Of a stretch of 64,000 nt of DNA, positions 13,401 through 24,279 are shown in pieces. Each line of letters begins with the position of its first letter. Positions within the stretch are counted from its first letter, which is position 1. The translations under genes were made by a program, and so were the position numbers. The DNA comes from Trileptium ribeirensis (taxonomy: Eukaryota; Nematoda; Enoplea; Enoplida; Thoracostomopsidae): the NCBI GenBank assembly GCA_030248225.1, contig JASANE010010146.1, positions 1 to 64,000 of the forward strand, written 5' to 3'. The notes beneath the pieces were generated by a model. It was not told the DNA's origin. It did not search any database and saw only the letters and a list, made by a program, of their open reading frames with translations.

Positions 13401-15349
13401 GGTTTATTTCTACTTGCACGCTTACTTGTGTGCGACTCATAGCAAATCTATTTATGCTATCAATGACGCTAATCATAAACATATACATCGATTTTCAACT
13501 TTAGATAGCAATGAGATTCCAAAAACTTGACATTGTTGCGCCATCTAGTCAGCGGCTATTATTATTGCACATTAAAACTTTTCCAATGTTCGAGTCTCAA
13601 ATAATTTGAATTTGCTAACTAAGGTTGTTGCATTGAACCTAGTTAGCAACAGGGTTGTCTCATCAATCACTTCAGTCTGTTGCACCAACAATGTTTCGGG
13701 AGCTAGCCATAAAGCTACATAAAGCAGCAACCTTTGAAACCTTTCAAATTGTAGAAAGCAACATCAAAAGTTGGACAGAATAATTATTGTTTTATTGCCA
13801 CATTCTATACTGAGGTGTTACGACAAGGCGATGTCTGCGATGGCTATAGAACGATCTTAAAACAGCGTATCTTGGTCAAACAAAACTATGTCAGAAATCT
13901 AGGGTAGGTTTATTAGATACCTGGCTGGACATTAAGCTGTAGTTGTCACAATGTATATATAAGTAACTTGAGAATTATTTGGGAAAAGAAGGTTTTAACA
14001 GTGTGTCTTGTTTGTATATGCCATACCAATATCAACGAAGTTAAATTAATAGTTGTCAGCACGAATTTTGCTTAAAATCGTTTTAAACAACCCATTTTTA
14101 TAAACAGTTATTCGGCGATAATCCTGACAGCCAATGATAACCAATGCTAATATGCCGGAGGCCAGTCAGTCACGTTTTCGAAATTTTTCAAACTGTATAA
14201 AGAACGTTGTACACAAAGTGGCTTGTACCTTATTTGATTTGTCTGTGATAATTATAGTGCCGTATTGATATCAAAATTCCGAAATTGCAGTGTTGTGTTT
14301 GGTTTAGCAACTCAGATAAAACCAAAATCATCATTGCAATGTCAACGTCAATGGCGGGTAATACCTTTTTAATGTCTATATATTTGATTGGTATCTATTG
14401 ATACCTAGTTATCTTTGAAATTAGTTGAGGTGAGAAGTTAGGCTCTAAGGTCGGATCGACACTGCCCGGCTCTAGAACCGAACAGTGCCTGCCATGATGT
14501 CCGAGTGTGGTGTGTCTGGAGAAGATGAGGTGAGCTATTAAAAGCTCTTTTCTAAAATAACAAATATAATTATAACAGCTAATGCATACTGCAATAAATA
14601 GTTAGCAAACAGCAAGAACAGTCGAGATGACTACAGTTCAGCTCTGAAAAGCAACTATATAATTCGTATAATCATGTATTCTCTCTAACTTACTTAATCG
14701 CGAAATTTTATTGTTAGGCGCCTAGGAGCCGAACCGCGCCTGACTTTTATAACATACATATATAGAATGGGCACAAACACTGGGGACGGTGTGCGGATTG
14801 GGCGCAGTGTAATTGTCCAAGCTTAAATCTTGAGTCCGCGGCAGAACCGTGCCTAGGGATTCAAAGCCCCCAAATCCTTGTGTTACGTCCCATACCTTGA
14901 GCCTGGGGGCCCACCCTGAAATAAAACACATTTGAGCGTGTCCGTTCATCGTAATTTGTGGTGGGCTGACACTACCTGCCAATTACTCCGTAAGCCGAAG
15001 AACCTTCGGCACGTATGGAATATATACGTGATTCTTTTTAGTAGATGACTCGTGGTTCTGGCACTTTTTATTGGGTCGCACGTTATCCAAATGATTGTTG
15101 TTTCTGTTATTGGAGGCTGTTAAAAAGATTAGATGGTTCCTTCTGGCGGTAAACAATACTATGATTTATATGGCTGCCGCGGGCTGCTATAACATGTGTA
15201 TAGAAACCTGATTTCGGTACTGGGTCTTTAAACAGAGCATATGGACTCAGAGGAACATAGTTATGAGCTTGCAGGAAGCAGTTTCAACAGTTTTACCCTC
15301 GAAAAATGTATTAACTCTTTTACGCCTAAAATTCGCTCTTTTGAGGCTG
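13401..15349. other. Non-coding stretch
   Basis: No gene recognised. Three spaced words of the form GAACCG followed by a few bases and GCCT occur at about 14478, 14732 and 14846, perhaps marking a degenerate repeat. The 86-codon minus-strand frame here has no family resemblance I can see. Confidence 0.4.
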
Positions 15350-15925
15350 ATGCATCATTTACGATAAGATGCGTTCGCACGGTCCTGATTATGTCACGTC
15401 TTCAAAATGGCTAGCTGCTACGTCACGCAGACAGTACAGCTCGACTATTAAAATTTTGAATAGCCTAGCTAGTCTATGAGTTTGTCAACGACTATCGGGC
15501 CGGACTGTGCTTTTGCCACGATTCCTTCAGCTTAGCCCCTATAACTTTTAAGAAAGAGATCATTTAGTCTGCGAACATTACGTTTTACTATACGTATCTA
15601 AATAATGCCCAAGCCACGGCATAGTGCTTCAAATGGTAATTGTATATAAAAACAAATATGTAATTTTGAATTGTATGAATATGCTATTAGAAAAAATGCC
15701 ATTACACTAAGCACAACACTAAAAAACATTTTTTCAATTGACGGTTAAGACGGGCGCCTGGTTTGTCACACAGAGCCTAGCTAAACTCTCTGTCACATTA
15801 AGACTGGCTAAGCCATCACAATGCACCATAGTAGTCCAGCTAAGCAGTAGTTCACCCGAATTAGTTCAGTTTGACGTGTGACATAACTTAGCCCTGGCGC
15901 ACGCATCTTATTGTAAATGATGCAT
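15350..15925. mobile_element. Inverted-repeat DNA element, about 576 bp
   Basis: The left terminus ATGCATCATTTACGATAAGA (15350 onward, continuing TGCGTTCGC) is matched on the opposite strand at the right terminus (ending at 15925), with only a few mismatches over about 30 bp. A second, inner partial copy of the terminus (AAGACGGGCGCCTGG near 15748) points to internal rearrangement. No transposase frame is present. Superfamily unassigned. Confidence 0.7.
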
Positions 15926-16917
15926 AATTTAATGTAAAATGTTGCTACTTTTAAGATGAAATTTTCCTGTCATTTTAAAAGATATAATTTCTAAACTAAA
16001 CATTGCTGAGTCAATAAAATAGCGTAAACAGCTTGCTGGAGCAGTTTTTTTCATTTGTAACATATTTTATTACAGAACACCAAATACAGCAAAAAAACTA
16101 AGTTTTTCATAATTTTGTTCAAAATCGGCTATATTCAATCATTTCAAAAGGTAGCATAACGAATAAGCATTCTGGTAAATTTTAAGACAAGGATAAAAAA
16201 GTTGGAAAAATTTTTTTATTTTGACTTCCAAAAATTTAATTATCAAAATAAACAAAATTGAGGCTAAAATGCATCAATATAGCCCAAAATATGATCCAAA
16301 CCTCTTTCGTAAAATTTTACGAAAGGAAAAGTTTTTTTTTTATAAAATTTACCGGAAGAGGTCGATAACTTATTGTTTGTCACTTTCCAGTAACAGGGAA
16401 ATATAGTATTTTCGGCCAAAAACAACAAAAAACCGAAAAGGGCTCCACAAAATTATCCCGTCTACTTTTTGATTTTTTAGTCAGATTCCAGCAAACATGA
16501 CTAGTTAACCAATAGGCCAATCGAGGTATTTCTAAATGACCGCCAATAATTAACCTACAAAAAGGAACTAATACAGTTAAACTATCCATAAAAAGTTTCT
16601 GTAAAATAGTAGGAAATGAATTGAGTTTCCTCCTGCAAAAGCGCAACCGATAACAAAGAAATCAGAAGGAAAAATAAAATAAGAGAGGAATACTTTTCTA
16701 AAAAGCGCCCCCAAGAGTTCTATACAATAACGAAGCGGAAGCCCAATTTTGGGATTTCGCAATATAAAAACCGGGTTTTAAAAAAAGGATTTTTGACACC
16801 GACACATCCATATATCATGAATTCAGTTAAGATATCGTAAAAATAAAAACGAATCAACGTTTTACCATTTCATGGTGTTGGAACATGATGCAACACCAAT
16901 CGCCTGAACAGTATCAC
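15926..16917. other. Non-coding AT-rich stretch
   Basis: No gene recognised. The two overlapping minus-strand frames at 16380-16762 show no motif. Confidence 0.4.
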
Positions 16918-17232
16918 CTTAGGTGCAGTGGCGAGGCCAGCCCTCTGAATTTGGGGGGGCTATAGCCCTACGACCGTTCACTTCTTACTCAACACAACTA
17001 CAACTTACAACTATTAACTTTTTATATCGGAACAGACAGTGTGTTCGTATGCTGGAGTGTGTACGCTTGCGTTCGTTGGTTGTTGCGTGAAGCTGTCACG
17101 ATTGTTGATGGGGCGAAAAATGTGGGAACTGAAAAATTTGGGGGGCTAATCCGTTTCAATTTGGGGGGGGCTAGGTTTTGAATTTGGGGGGGCTTAGCCA
17201 GCCCCCACCCTAGCCTCGCCACTGCTTAGGTG
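16918..17232. mobile_element. Non-autonomous hAT-like element with perfect 8-bp target duplication
   Basis: The element proper is 16926-17224. It begins CAGTGGCGAGGCCAG and ends CTAGCCTCGCCACTG (imperfect inverted termini). It is flanked on both sides by CTTAGGTG, an exact 8-bp duplication as expected for hAT transposition. The interior contains poly-G tracts (GGGGGGGCTA-like) near both ends and has no coding potential. The intact duplication suggests a fairly recent insertion. Confidence 0.85.
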
Positions 17233-19351
17233 ACGTGGAAAACATATGAAAAAGACAGAGACTATGAATAATTTAATTTAGGGGGTCCAGGGTATCCGCA
17301 AAAATTGTTTTCATTTTAGTGGGTCAAATTTGGTACTAAATGAATCCTATAGGTCAGAACTATCAAATAAACACAAATTCAACCGTGCATTTCCAACAGC
17401 ACGTCAACACTGGGCTAAAACAGTTTTTCAGACATCCTCAGGCTAAAAATACAATATATTGAAGGCTCTTCTTTCAGAGGACTAACAAACTCTGTTGTAT
17501 GCAACAGGATTTTGTGGGTTATCTTCGATATATTAATATAAAATCTATTCCACATGAAATTTGTACGATCGCGATTTAAACAGCTGCTAAAACTGGCCAT
17601 ATAATGGTCTCACAGTGTCAACATTAGCTTTCGCTTACAAACCAGGATTTCTCTTGTCATTACGCCATGTTTCGGTACTTTTCCTTTGATGACACATCGA
17701 TACCACTCTTTTAGCGATATATAATATAATAGCTCTAAAAGTCTATTAAAATTTAATAATCTTCTTTTGAAATATTTTTTGTATAATCTGTAATAAGCCT
17801 TCATCGATTTGGAGAAAGGAAGCTTTTATTATACTTTTTCGTTTTTAGATAGAACTTTTAATAGAACTGAACCAAAGTGGTGTATTCATAACGTTGACTT
17901 GTTTTGTACCGTGTGCAAACATTAACAGTGAAATGCAAATTTGCTTCAATGAGTCACACAGTTCAAAGCATTATTTTAAAACAGCGCAAAATATATATGA
18001 TTTCATCCAGTTTTTTAGAGTTAATAGTCTCACATCATTTGAACGGAATGCATCTGAAGTATTTTTCTATGGGGTTGGGGTTGCGATAAATTTTGAGGAT
18101 ACAAAATTGGGATTCTAATTTTATTCGTATCGGGGGTTTGGTCTTAGGTTAGAATATTTTGGAGAGATGAATCCAAGCCTCACACCTCCGCAAAAGTGTG
18201 CTACGCGGCTATGTTTAACAGAATAAAATATATATATTTTGTTCGATGAGTATTTTTGTCGGTTTCGTAACGTTATTCGTTATTTATTCAATGGTGTTTC
18301 AATGTTGTATCTTGTTTTTAGCTATGTTTGTTAGTTTATGGGGTATTTTCAGTGCTTTTTAAATTATATATTTTATATAAATTGGTACACAATGTTTTTA
18401 ATGTGTGGTTTGGTGAAGTTTAAATTTCAATGCATTGGCCACACCTAATAATAACAATGTATGCATTGCAATGCAGTACAGTTAAGGGTCTTCGATTTAC
18501 CCAAAATGTTCACGACGCCTTTGGTGGTTTGGGGCGGGAGCGTTTGGGGTATTTATTATGACTTGAGACGGGGGTTCCACCTATACGCAGTAAGTCTGCC
18601 TATCTCGACCAATATGACATAGATAATCTGGATGTGTTTCACCTTATCTTACCCCCATTCGCATATATGTTTTATCTAATGCCCATTTTATGTTTTATTT
18701 TAGCTTCCCACTAATGTCTGATATTAGCTTGCCTCCAGATGTTTTGTATCGTAGCTTTTCCCCCTCAGTTTTTATCCTCCCCCTATTCACAATAGTTCTC
18801 GGGTGCTAGTCCATGCCACCAACCACCATGTCGCTAAATAAGCAACAAGATTCGCCTAAAGCAGAAACAGCATCACCGGCAGGCATGAATTACGCCAAGT
18901 AACAGTCTACATTTTTATCATGAACTTTTGGTTTTAATAACCGAACACCGTGTAATGCAGGTGCTTGGCCACGGGGGTGAAGACTGGGGGCCGTTCTCCC
19001 CAGTTCGACATTGGTACCCCTCCCAGTTTGCAACTGCAAGAAAAATTTTCCAACGTGTCACATTAACACTTGAATTGACCCCCACATTGAGTGGGTGCAC
19101 CACAGTTGAAATTTTTCTGGTGGCGACCCTGGTGTAGTGTAACTATGAACAAGCTGCTGTCTAAAAACGTGAACGGCCGGAGAGCAAACACCGGAGGCCG
19201 GGCATGTCGGAGCGCTGTCAACCCTGGAATTTGTTTGGGGTACCGCCATGAACGGTTCGTGGAAAAATACTCTTGGCACGAAATAAAATTACGTATGCAC
19301 GTCATGTGCATGTGGGCGTGCGGAAGATTTACATCGGGTGGCAAGGTCAGT
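17233..19351. other. Non-coding stretch with a GC-richer segment from 18.95 kb
   Basis: From about 18950 to 19520 the sequence becomes GC-richer and carries overlapping open frames on both strands (up to 124 codons), none with a recognisable family. Open frames on both strands over a GC-rich patch are common by chance and in repeats, so I do not call a gene. Confidence 0.4.
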
Positions 19352-19522
19352 CACCGGCGTAGCCAGAAACTTCTGCATGGAGGAGCACTGAATGTGCTAG
19401 GGGGGCACAGTTTACACACGCCTTTCACACGTAACCGTGAACTTCACTTTTCTGTGATATTTTAGGGGCATAGATGCTGCACGGGGTGCACTGCCCCAGT
19501 GCCCCCATTGGCTATACCCCTG
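19352..19522. mobile_element. Possible degraded hAT-like MITE
   Basis: The left end CACCGGCGTAGCCAG resembles the reverse complement of the right end TGGCTATACCCCTG, the pattern of CAGGGG-TAGCCA hAT termini. The flanking 8-mers (AGGTCAGT and ATTTCACT) agree only in part. Tentative. Confidence 0.35.
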
Positions 19523-19837
19523 ATTTCACTGTTTATTTATATTTAGAGTGGTACGGAAAATTTGTTAAATGTCGAGGTTTGACCCACGAAGTAAGGTAAG
19601 GTTGAAACGGTTTGATGGGCTATTACCCGGTGTCTCCCACTACTTGGGTACGCCCATGATGTCAGGTTTTGTCTCTGCTTCACTTAATACCCAATATGCA
19701 TATGCCGTAACATGTATATATAATTCGCTCACGCTTTGTATGTATATAAAATACTACATACAATATTCTTTCACATATTTTACTGTTATTTAGTATGCTG
19801 TCACCAATATATTCAAAATTTATAACTTTTTATGTTG

Positions 19838-19845
19838 TATATAAG
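19838..19845 (+). promoter_or_regulatory. Possible TATA box of variant exon V1
   Basis: TATATAAG lies 143 bp upstream of the V1 ATG at 19981. Transcription would then start near 19868. TATA-like words are common in such AT-rich DNA, so this rests on position alone. Confidence 0.35.
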
Positions 19846-19930
19846 CAACGCCACAACCCAACAAATATAGAACATTCTCTATATTAACACAAAACTATAC
19901 GGAACTCATGTATTTGAATGGAAATAATAC

Positions 19931-19932
19931 AG
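19931..19932 (+). other. Possible acceptor (cis or trans) upstream of V1
   Basis: The AG of AATAATACAG, 48 nt before the ATG at 19981. It is weaker than the equivalents at V2-V4. Its use would remove the in-frame upstream ATG at 19918, which otherwise adds 21 residues that would bury the signal peptide. Confidence 0.3.
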
Positions 19933-19980
19933 AAATTTGAAACTTTAATAAGAATTAAATTTTTATACAATAATTATAAA

Positions 19981-20284
19981 ATGTGGCTGTTCCGTTTATC
20001 GTTAATTATAATTATCGTTCTCGTACCCCGCCAGAGCGAATTTGTTCAATGCTACAACCAAAACCCAAAAATCTACGTCGACGTTGAATGTATAAATTTT
20101 ATCGATCCGTTTCTTCACGGTTTCGATGTTCATTTACCGGCTCGCTTTATGGATCAGTATTTAAGTCCGTTCAATTCACCGCTGCTCTATGCAACTGCAA
20201 TCCCGATGAGTCCGTCAAGCACAGTGGAACCGATTCGAAAGAAGCTCTACTACGATCAAATCAAGGATCATATAGTCAATATTG
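19981..20284 (+). CDS. Variant exon V1: signal peptide and N-terminal half of an FN3 domain
   Basis: Encodes 101 residues plus one base (phase-1 end) before GTAAGT at 20285. It starts with a hydrophobic leader (MWLFRLSLIIIIVLV) ending around a Cys just before Y-N-Q-N-P. The mature part has the family signature: YVDV-x-C-I-x-F-I-D-P, HG, VHLP, then Y-x-T-A-I-P and KLYY-x-Q-I-K-D ending I-G. The pattern fits FN3 strands A to E, with the missing F/G strands supplied by the constant exon at 51283. Spliced, the protein would be 297 residues, secreted and probably GPI-anchored. I chose the ATG at 19981 because it gives a clean signal peptide; an in-frame ATG at 19918 also exists. No private downstream exon is visible before the next variant. 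By hand alignment V1 is about half identical to V2. The biological function is unknown. Confidence 0.8.
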
Positions 20285-20410
20285 GTAAGTTAGTTTAATA
20301 AAGTAATGGATACGTATGCCTAATGCTTTTTATGCTTGCAATCACTGTGTTTGAAGCGCACGTAACTAATAAGTCACATTACAATTATAAATTTGCAATT
20401 TGAATGCAGA

Positions 20411-20522
20411 TGAACTGCAATTCCGATGAGTCCGTAATGGTCCAGGGAATTCTGCTATCAGCAGATCGAAAATCATACTTATCAATCAGTATTGGTGTGG
20501 TAGTTTAATAAAGTATGGATAC
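20411..20522 (+). pseudogene. Decayed partial duplicate of the end of V1 and the start of its intron
   Basis: The sequence from GAACTGCAATTCCGATGAGTCCG to TAGTTTAATAAAGTATGGATACC parallels 20193-20312, where V1 reads GCAACTGCAATCCCGATGAG and its intron reads TAGTTTAATAAAGTAATGGATAC. The copy has indels, and the donor GTAAGT has become GTGTGG. It therefore lacks a start, a reading frame and a functional donor. It shows that this exon type does duplicate locally. Confidence 0.7.
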
Positions 20523-22221
20523 CTGTGTTGTTACCATACCCGTACGGCAGCACGCGGTGGGTTGGGGCGAGGAGGTGCGGACCACACCCCAGCCTACATT
20601 TTACATGGGAAGGCCTAAATTGCGGTGGACCCCCAGTTTTTATGCGTTCCTATAACTTTGCCCAATTTTCCCGTATTTTGCTAAAAGTTTCCCCAGTTAG
20701 TGCAAATTTTTAGCACAAATTTTTGCCAAATTTGCCAATTCCGGCCACCTTTGGCGCGTTCGCGATGATAGGGATGGGGCAAATGTTGCTTGGTGGAGTT
20801 CGACTTTCAGGGTTAACACTCTACCCTCTTATGGACAGCTATTTTCTATACACCCTGCCAGTCGTTTGTCCAGATTGGAAAATTTTATGTAACTAAACTA
20901 CTTGTGTGGCTCGTACAGCTGGACCCTCCCACCCGCAGCTAGTGTGGTACGGCCCTGTGCCATACAATGTATTTGTGTGCTTGAGGCATAACTTCTCCGC
21001 CATTGATCGCATTTGCGAAATATAAAATTTAAAATCGCTGCATCATGTTAAGTGAATTTTAGGGCCATATAGTAGGTTTGGTTATTGATTAACATATTGA
21101 GCAATAGGCTTCGCTTCTTTAGTTTAAGGATTTATGCCCAACGCTAAGCTAGTAAGGTACAATAAAATTATGGTATTTCGAAAAGTGGATAAGATCTTTA
21201 TTATTAAAGTGTCAAATGTTATACAATAAGTGGTGTAACTTTTGTTTGCTGATCTCGGTTTGCGAACGGTGTTACTGAATCAGAGTCAGATTTGTATGGG
21301 TACAACAGAAATATTGTAAAAGTTAGCGAAAGGCTGTCGGTACATTCTAGTAGCTAGGACTGTGTAAACCAATGGCAGTATTTGGGACCCAGTTTTGAAG
21401 TCGAATTCAAAAGAATAAGGGAAAGAGTGTCGGGGACATGGATTTGTTTTCAAATGTGTGGGGGGGTGGCAAAACCATCATATATTATGTTATAGATGTC
21501 CATAGGGATAATTCTCCAGGAGATCGCACCTACCTCTTGTCGTGACGGCTGAGTACCCCTGGCCTTTCCCAGACGCACGCTGCAGGTATTTTGGTAGCTT
21601 TGGCTAAATTTGGCAAAAATTTCCTAATAATTTGCTCAAATTGGCAAAAATTGGGTAAATATTCTCGGTCATCGCAACATCGTCTGTCGCCTTAACAGAA
21701 AGTCAACCCCCAATCCTCCAGATTGGAGCACATGTAAAGTGGGACTCCACCATTAGAATACACCCTGTGCTAATGCTGTAGCTACGGTGACTGTATATCT
21801 ATGACGTGATTAATATTTACAATTCAACAAGATATGATCATACACGTTCATAGGTGAAAGGGAGGATTACCTCCCTGAGGCTCGGATACCTCCTTCCGCT
21901 GGCCGGCTGCCGATCCTGCCACCCTAGTGCGTAGTCCAACTCCCTCCCCCTACGGCGGCCTAATTTTGGCGATAAACGAGGAAAAATCGGGGGAAAATTG
22001 GCAAAAATCTGGAGAGATTAGCAATAAACGGGGGAAATTGGGGCAAAAATTAAAAAAATTGGGTCCCAAAGGATAATTTATCCTTCTGACGACCTCTCTA
22101 ATGAAAAAATCCCCCTGGGAGCTCGGTCTTCGTTCATGTATGGATATCATTGTGTACCACTAACCTCAGACAGCTGTTAATTTTCCAAAAAAAATGTTTT
22201 TATCTGTGAATCTCGAATTGG
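20523..22221. other. V1 intron, repeat-rich segment
   Basis: Contains pieces of the dispersed C-rich/AAAATTGG repeat at about 20540-20770, 21530-21720 and 21840-22140. No coding exon recognised. Confidence 0.45.
21840..22140. repeat. Dispersed C-rich repeat, copy 3
   Basis: A C-rich left flank (TCCCTCCCCCTACGGCGGCC), a core of repeated GGGGAAATTGGCAAAAAT-like words, and a right flank containing TCTGACGACCTCTC. Same layout as the other copies listed. Confidence 0.5.
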
Positions 22222-22914
22222 TCGTCACTGGATTGCTGGATTATAGTGAATATTTATAAAACACGTAATTGAATCTAACTGTGCACAGTTCACGATATTT
22301 TCTGTTTCTGCTGATCCAATGCTTTTCCGCGTATATTCTTGCAGAACCGATATAAATGGCAAGATTTTTTAGATTTGGCCACTTGGTGTTCCCAGCGGCT
22401 GGATTGATGGATTGTTGTGAATTTTTATAAGTCAGGCATATAATTGAATGTAACTGTGCAAAGTGCATAATACTTTGTGTTTGCGCTGGTCCAATGCTTT
22501 ACTGCGTATATTCTTGCAGAACCGATATAAATGGCAAGATTTTTTAGATTTGGCCACTTGGTGTTCCCAGCGGCTGGATTGATGGATTGTTGTGAATTTT
22601 TATAAGTCAGGCATATAATTGAATGTAACTGTGCAAAGTGCATAATACTTTGTGTTTGCGCTGGTCCAATGCTTTACTGCGTATATTCTTGCAGAACCGA
22701 TATAAATGGCAAGATTTTTTAGATTTGGCCACTTGGTGTTCCCAGCGGCTGGATTGATGGATTGTTGTGAATTTTTATAAGTCAGGTATATAATTGAATG
22801 TAACTGTGCAAAGTGCATAATTGCACTTTGTGTTTGCGCTGGTCCAATGCTTTACTGCGTATATTCTTGCAGAATCGATATAAATGGCGAGATTTTTTGT
22901 TTTAGCCACTTGGA
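22222..22914. repeat. Tandem array, 175-bp unit, about 4 copies
   Basis: Successive units repeat CGTATATTCTTGCAGAACCG, GGCCACTTGGTGTTCCCAGC and GGCTGGATTGATGGATTGTT at intervals of 175 bp. The two middle units are nearly identical and the outer ones are diverged, typical of homogenisation from the centre. The near-identical 72-75 codon minus-strand frames it produces are repeat artefacts. Confidence 0.9.
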
Positions 22915-23721
22915 ATCCAATGCATTTTACGTTATAGCACATTATTGGTCGAGAAATTAACTGACAGGCAGATTATTTTCATAAAGCTGCAACGTTACTT
23001 TGTGCAATTTTAAAAAATCAGTCGTTTTCGAGCTATTTCTGATCCAGTGTTTAAAAGTACTCAAGTAAAGAAATTTTCAAAATTTTGGTTAAGTGAGTTT
23101 CTTGGTTTTTGCGATGAACGATAAGCTTATAAGGTTTATTTAGCTCGTTAAACATGTTAGTTTTATTATTTTAGATTTGTCTTAGGTATGTGACTAGCGA
23201 AGTCAAAGGTCATTAGCCGGTTGCAATGGGCTAAAAATGCTAAATTTCTTGCAACAGAAATGGTCAAAATTTGGCATATTTCTCTAATTAGTTGTACGTA
23301 AAAGACGTCAATAGTATTACAGGTTTTCGGGGTTTCCGAATTCTGGGAAGGCAATTGTATCCAATATAGCAAACGTTAGGCGCCCACAGTGTGAAAATAT
23401 ACTCTTGTGAAACTCTTGTTTCTTGAAAGATGCTTAGTGATCTCTCTTTTTGGCCATTGTCTAAAGATATATAAAAGGATTCTGTGGTTTTGATATTTTC
23501 AGAAAGGGGTCACGACGATAACGATGCCCTTAATTCACTGCTAATTTATAATTATTAACTTTACCTGTCTTTCAGGGGGCTCAGTAGGTTTAATTTAGAA
23601 CGTCATAATAGTCTCCAAGCACAGATTATGTATCAGGGGGTTTTGTAGCCCAGCTTATCACCTGTCTATCTATCTATGTAGCAACAGATACTTCGTTTCC
23701 CTTCTTCATGTCATGTGTTTC
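22915..23721. other. Intronic non-coding spacer
   Basis: No feature recognised between the 175-bp array and the 37-bp minisatellite. Confidence 0.4.
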
Positions 23722-24279
23722 GGATCACCTCGCTTCACTAGTGCTATCCGATAGGATAGGATCACCTCGCTTCACTAGTGCTATCCGATAGGATAGGATC
23801 ACCTCGCTTCACTAGTGCTATCCGATAGGATAGGATTAGCTCGCTTCACTAGTGCTATCAGATAGGATAGGATCACCTCGCTTCACTAGTGCTATCCGAT
23901 AGGATAGCATCACCTCGCTTCACTAGTGCTATCCGATAGGATAGGGTCACCTCGCTTCACTAGTGCTATCCGCTAGGATAGGATCACCTCGCTTCACTAG
24001 TGCTATCCGATAAGGATAGGATCTCCTCGCTTCACTAGTGCTATCCGATAGGATAGGATCACCTCGCTTCACTAGTGCTATCCGATAAGGATAGGATCTC
24101 CTCGCTTCACTAGTGCTATCCGATAGGATAGGCTCACCTCGCTTCACTAGTGCTATCCGATAGGATAGGATCACCTCGCTTCACTAGTGCTATCCGATAG
24201 GATAGGGTCACCTCGCTTCACTAGTGCTATCCGATAGGATAGGATCACCTCGCTTCACTAGTGCTATCCGATAGGATAG
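23722..24279. repeat. Minisatellite, 37-bp unit, about 15 copies
   Basis: The unit is GGATCACCTCGCTTCACTAG followed by TGCTATCCGATAGGATA. Most copies differ by 0-2 bases, and a few have an extra A (GATAAGGATA), giving 38 bp. Each unit contains TATCC-GATA-GGATA, a 5-bp stem with a 4-nt loop, plus the palindrome ACTAGT. A 75-codon minus-strand frame arises because three units equal 111 bp, giving a 37-residue periodic product. There is no start context or splice signal to support it as a protein. Confidence 0.95.

Noticed and set aside
19063..19465. Frames of 73-124 codons on both strands
   Set aside because: A GC-richer, repeat-like segment where opposite frames stay open together; no recognisable family or splice partner.
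19918..19980. Upstream ATG extending V1 by 21 residues
   Set aside because: It would place charged residues before the hydrophobic leader and spoil the signal peptide; the ATG at 19981 agrees with the other variants.
22241..22818. Three near-identical 72-75 residue minus-strand proteins
   Set aside because: They are products of the 175-bp tandem array, offset by exactly one unit.
23947..24174. 75-residue repetitive minus-strand protein
   Set aside because: It is a translation of the 37-bp minisatellite; the periodicity follows from the repeat length, and there is no independent coding evidence.
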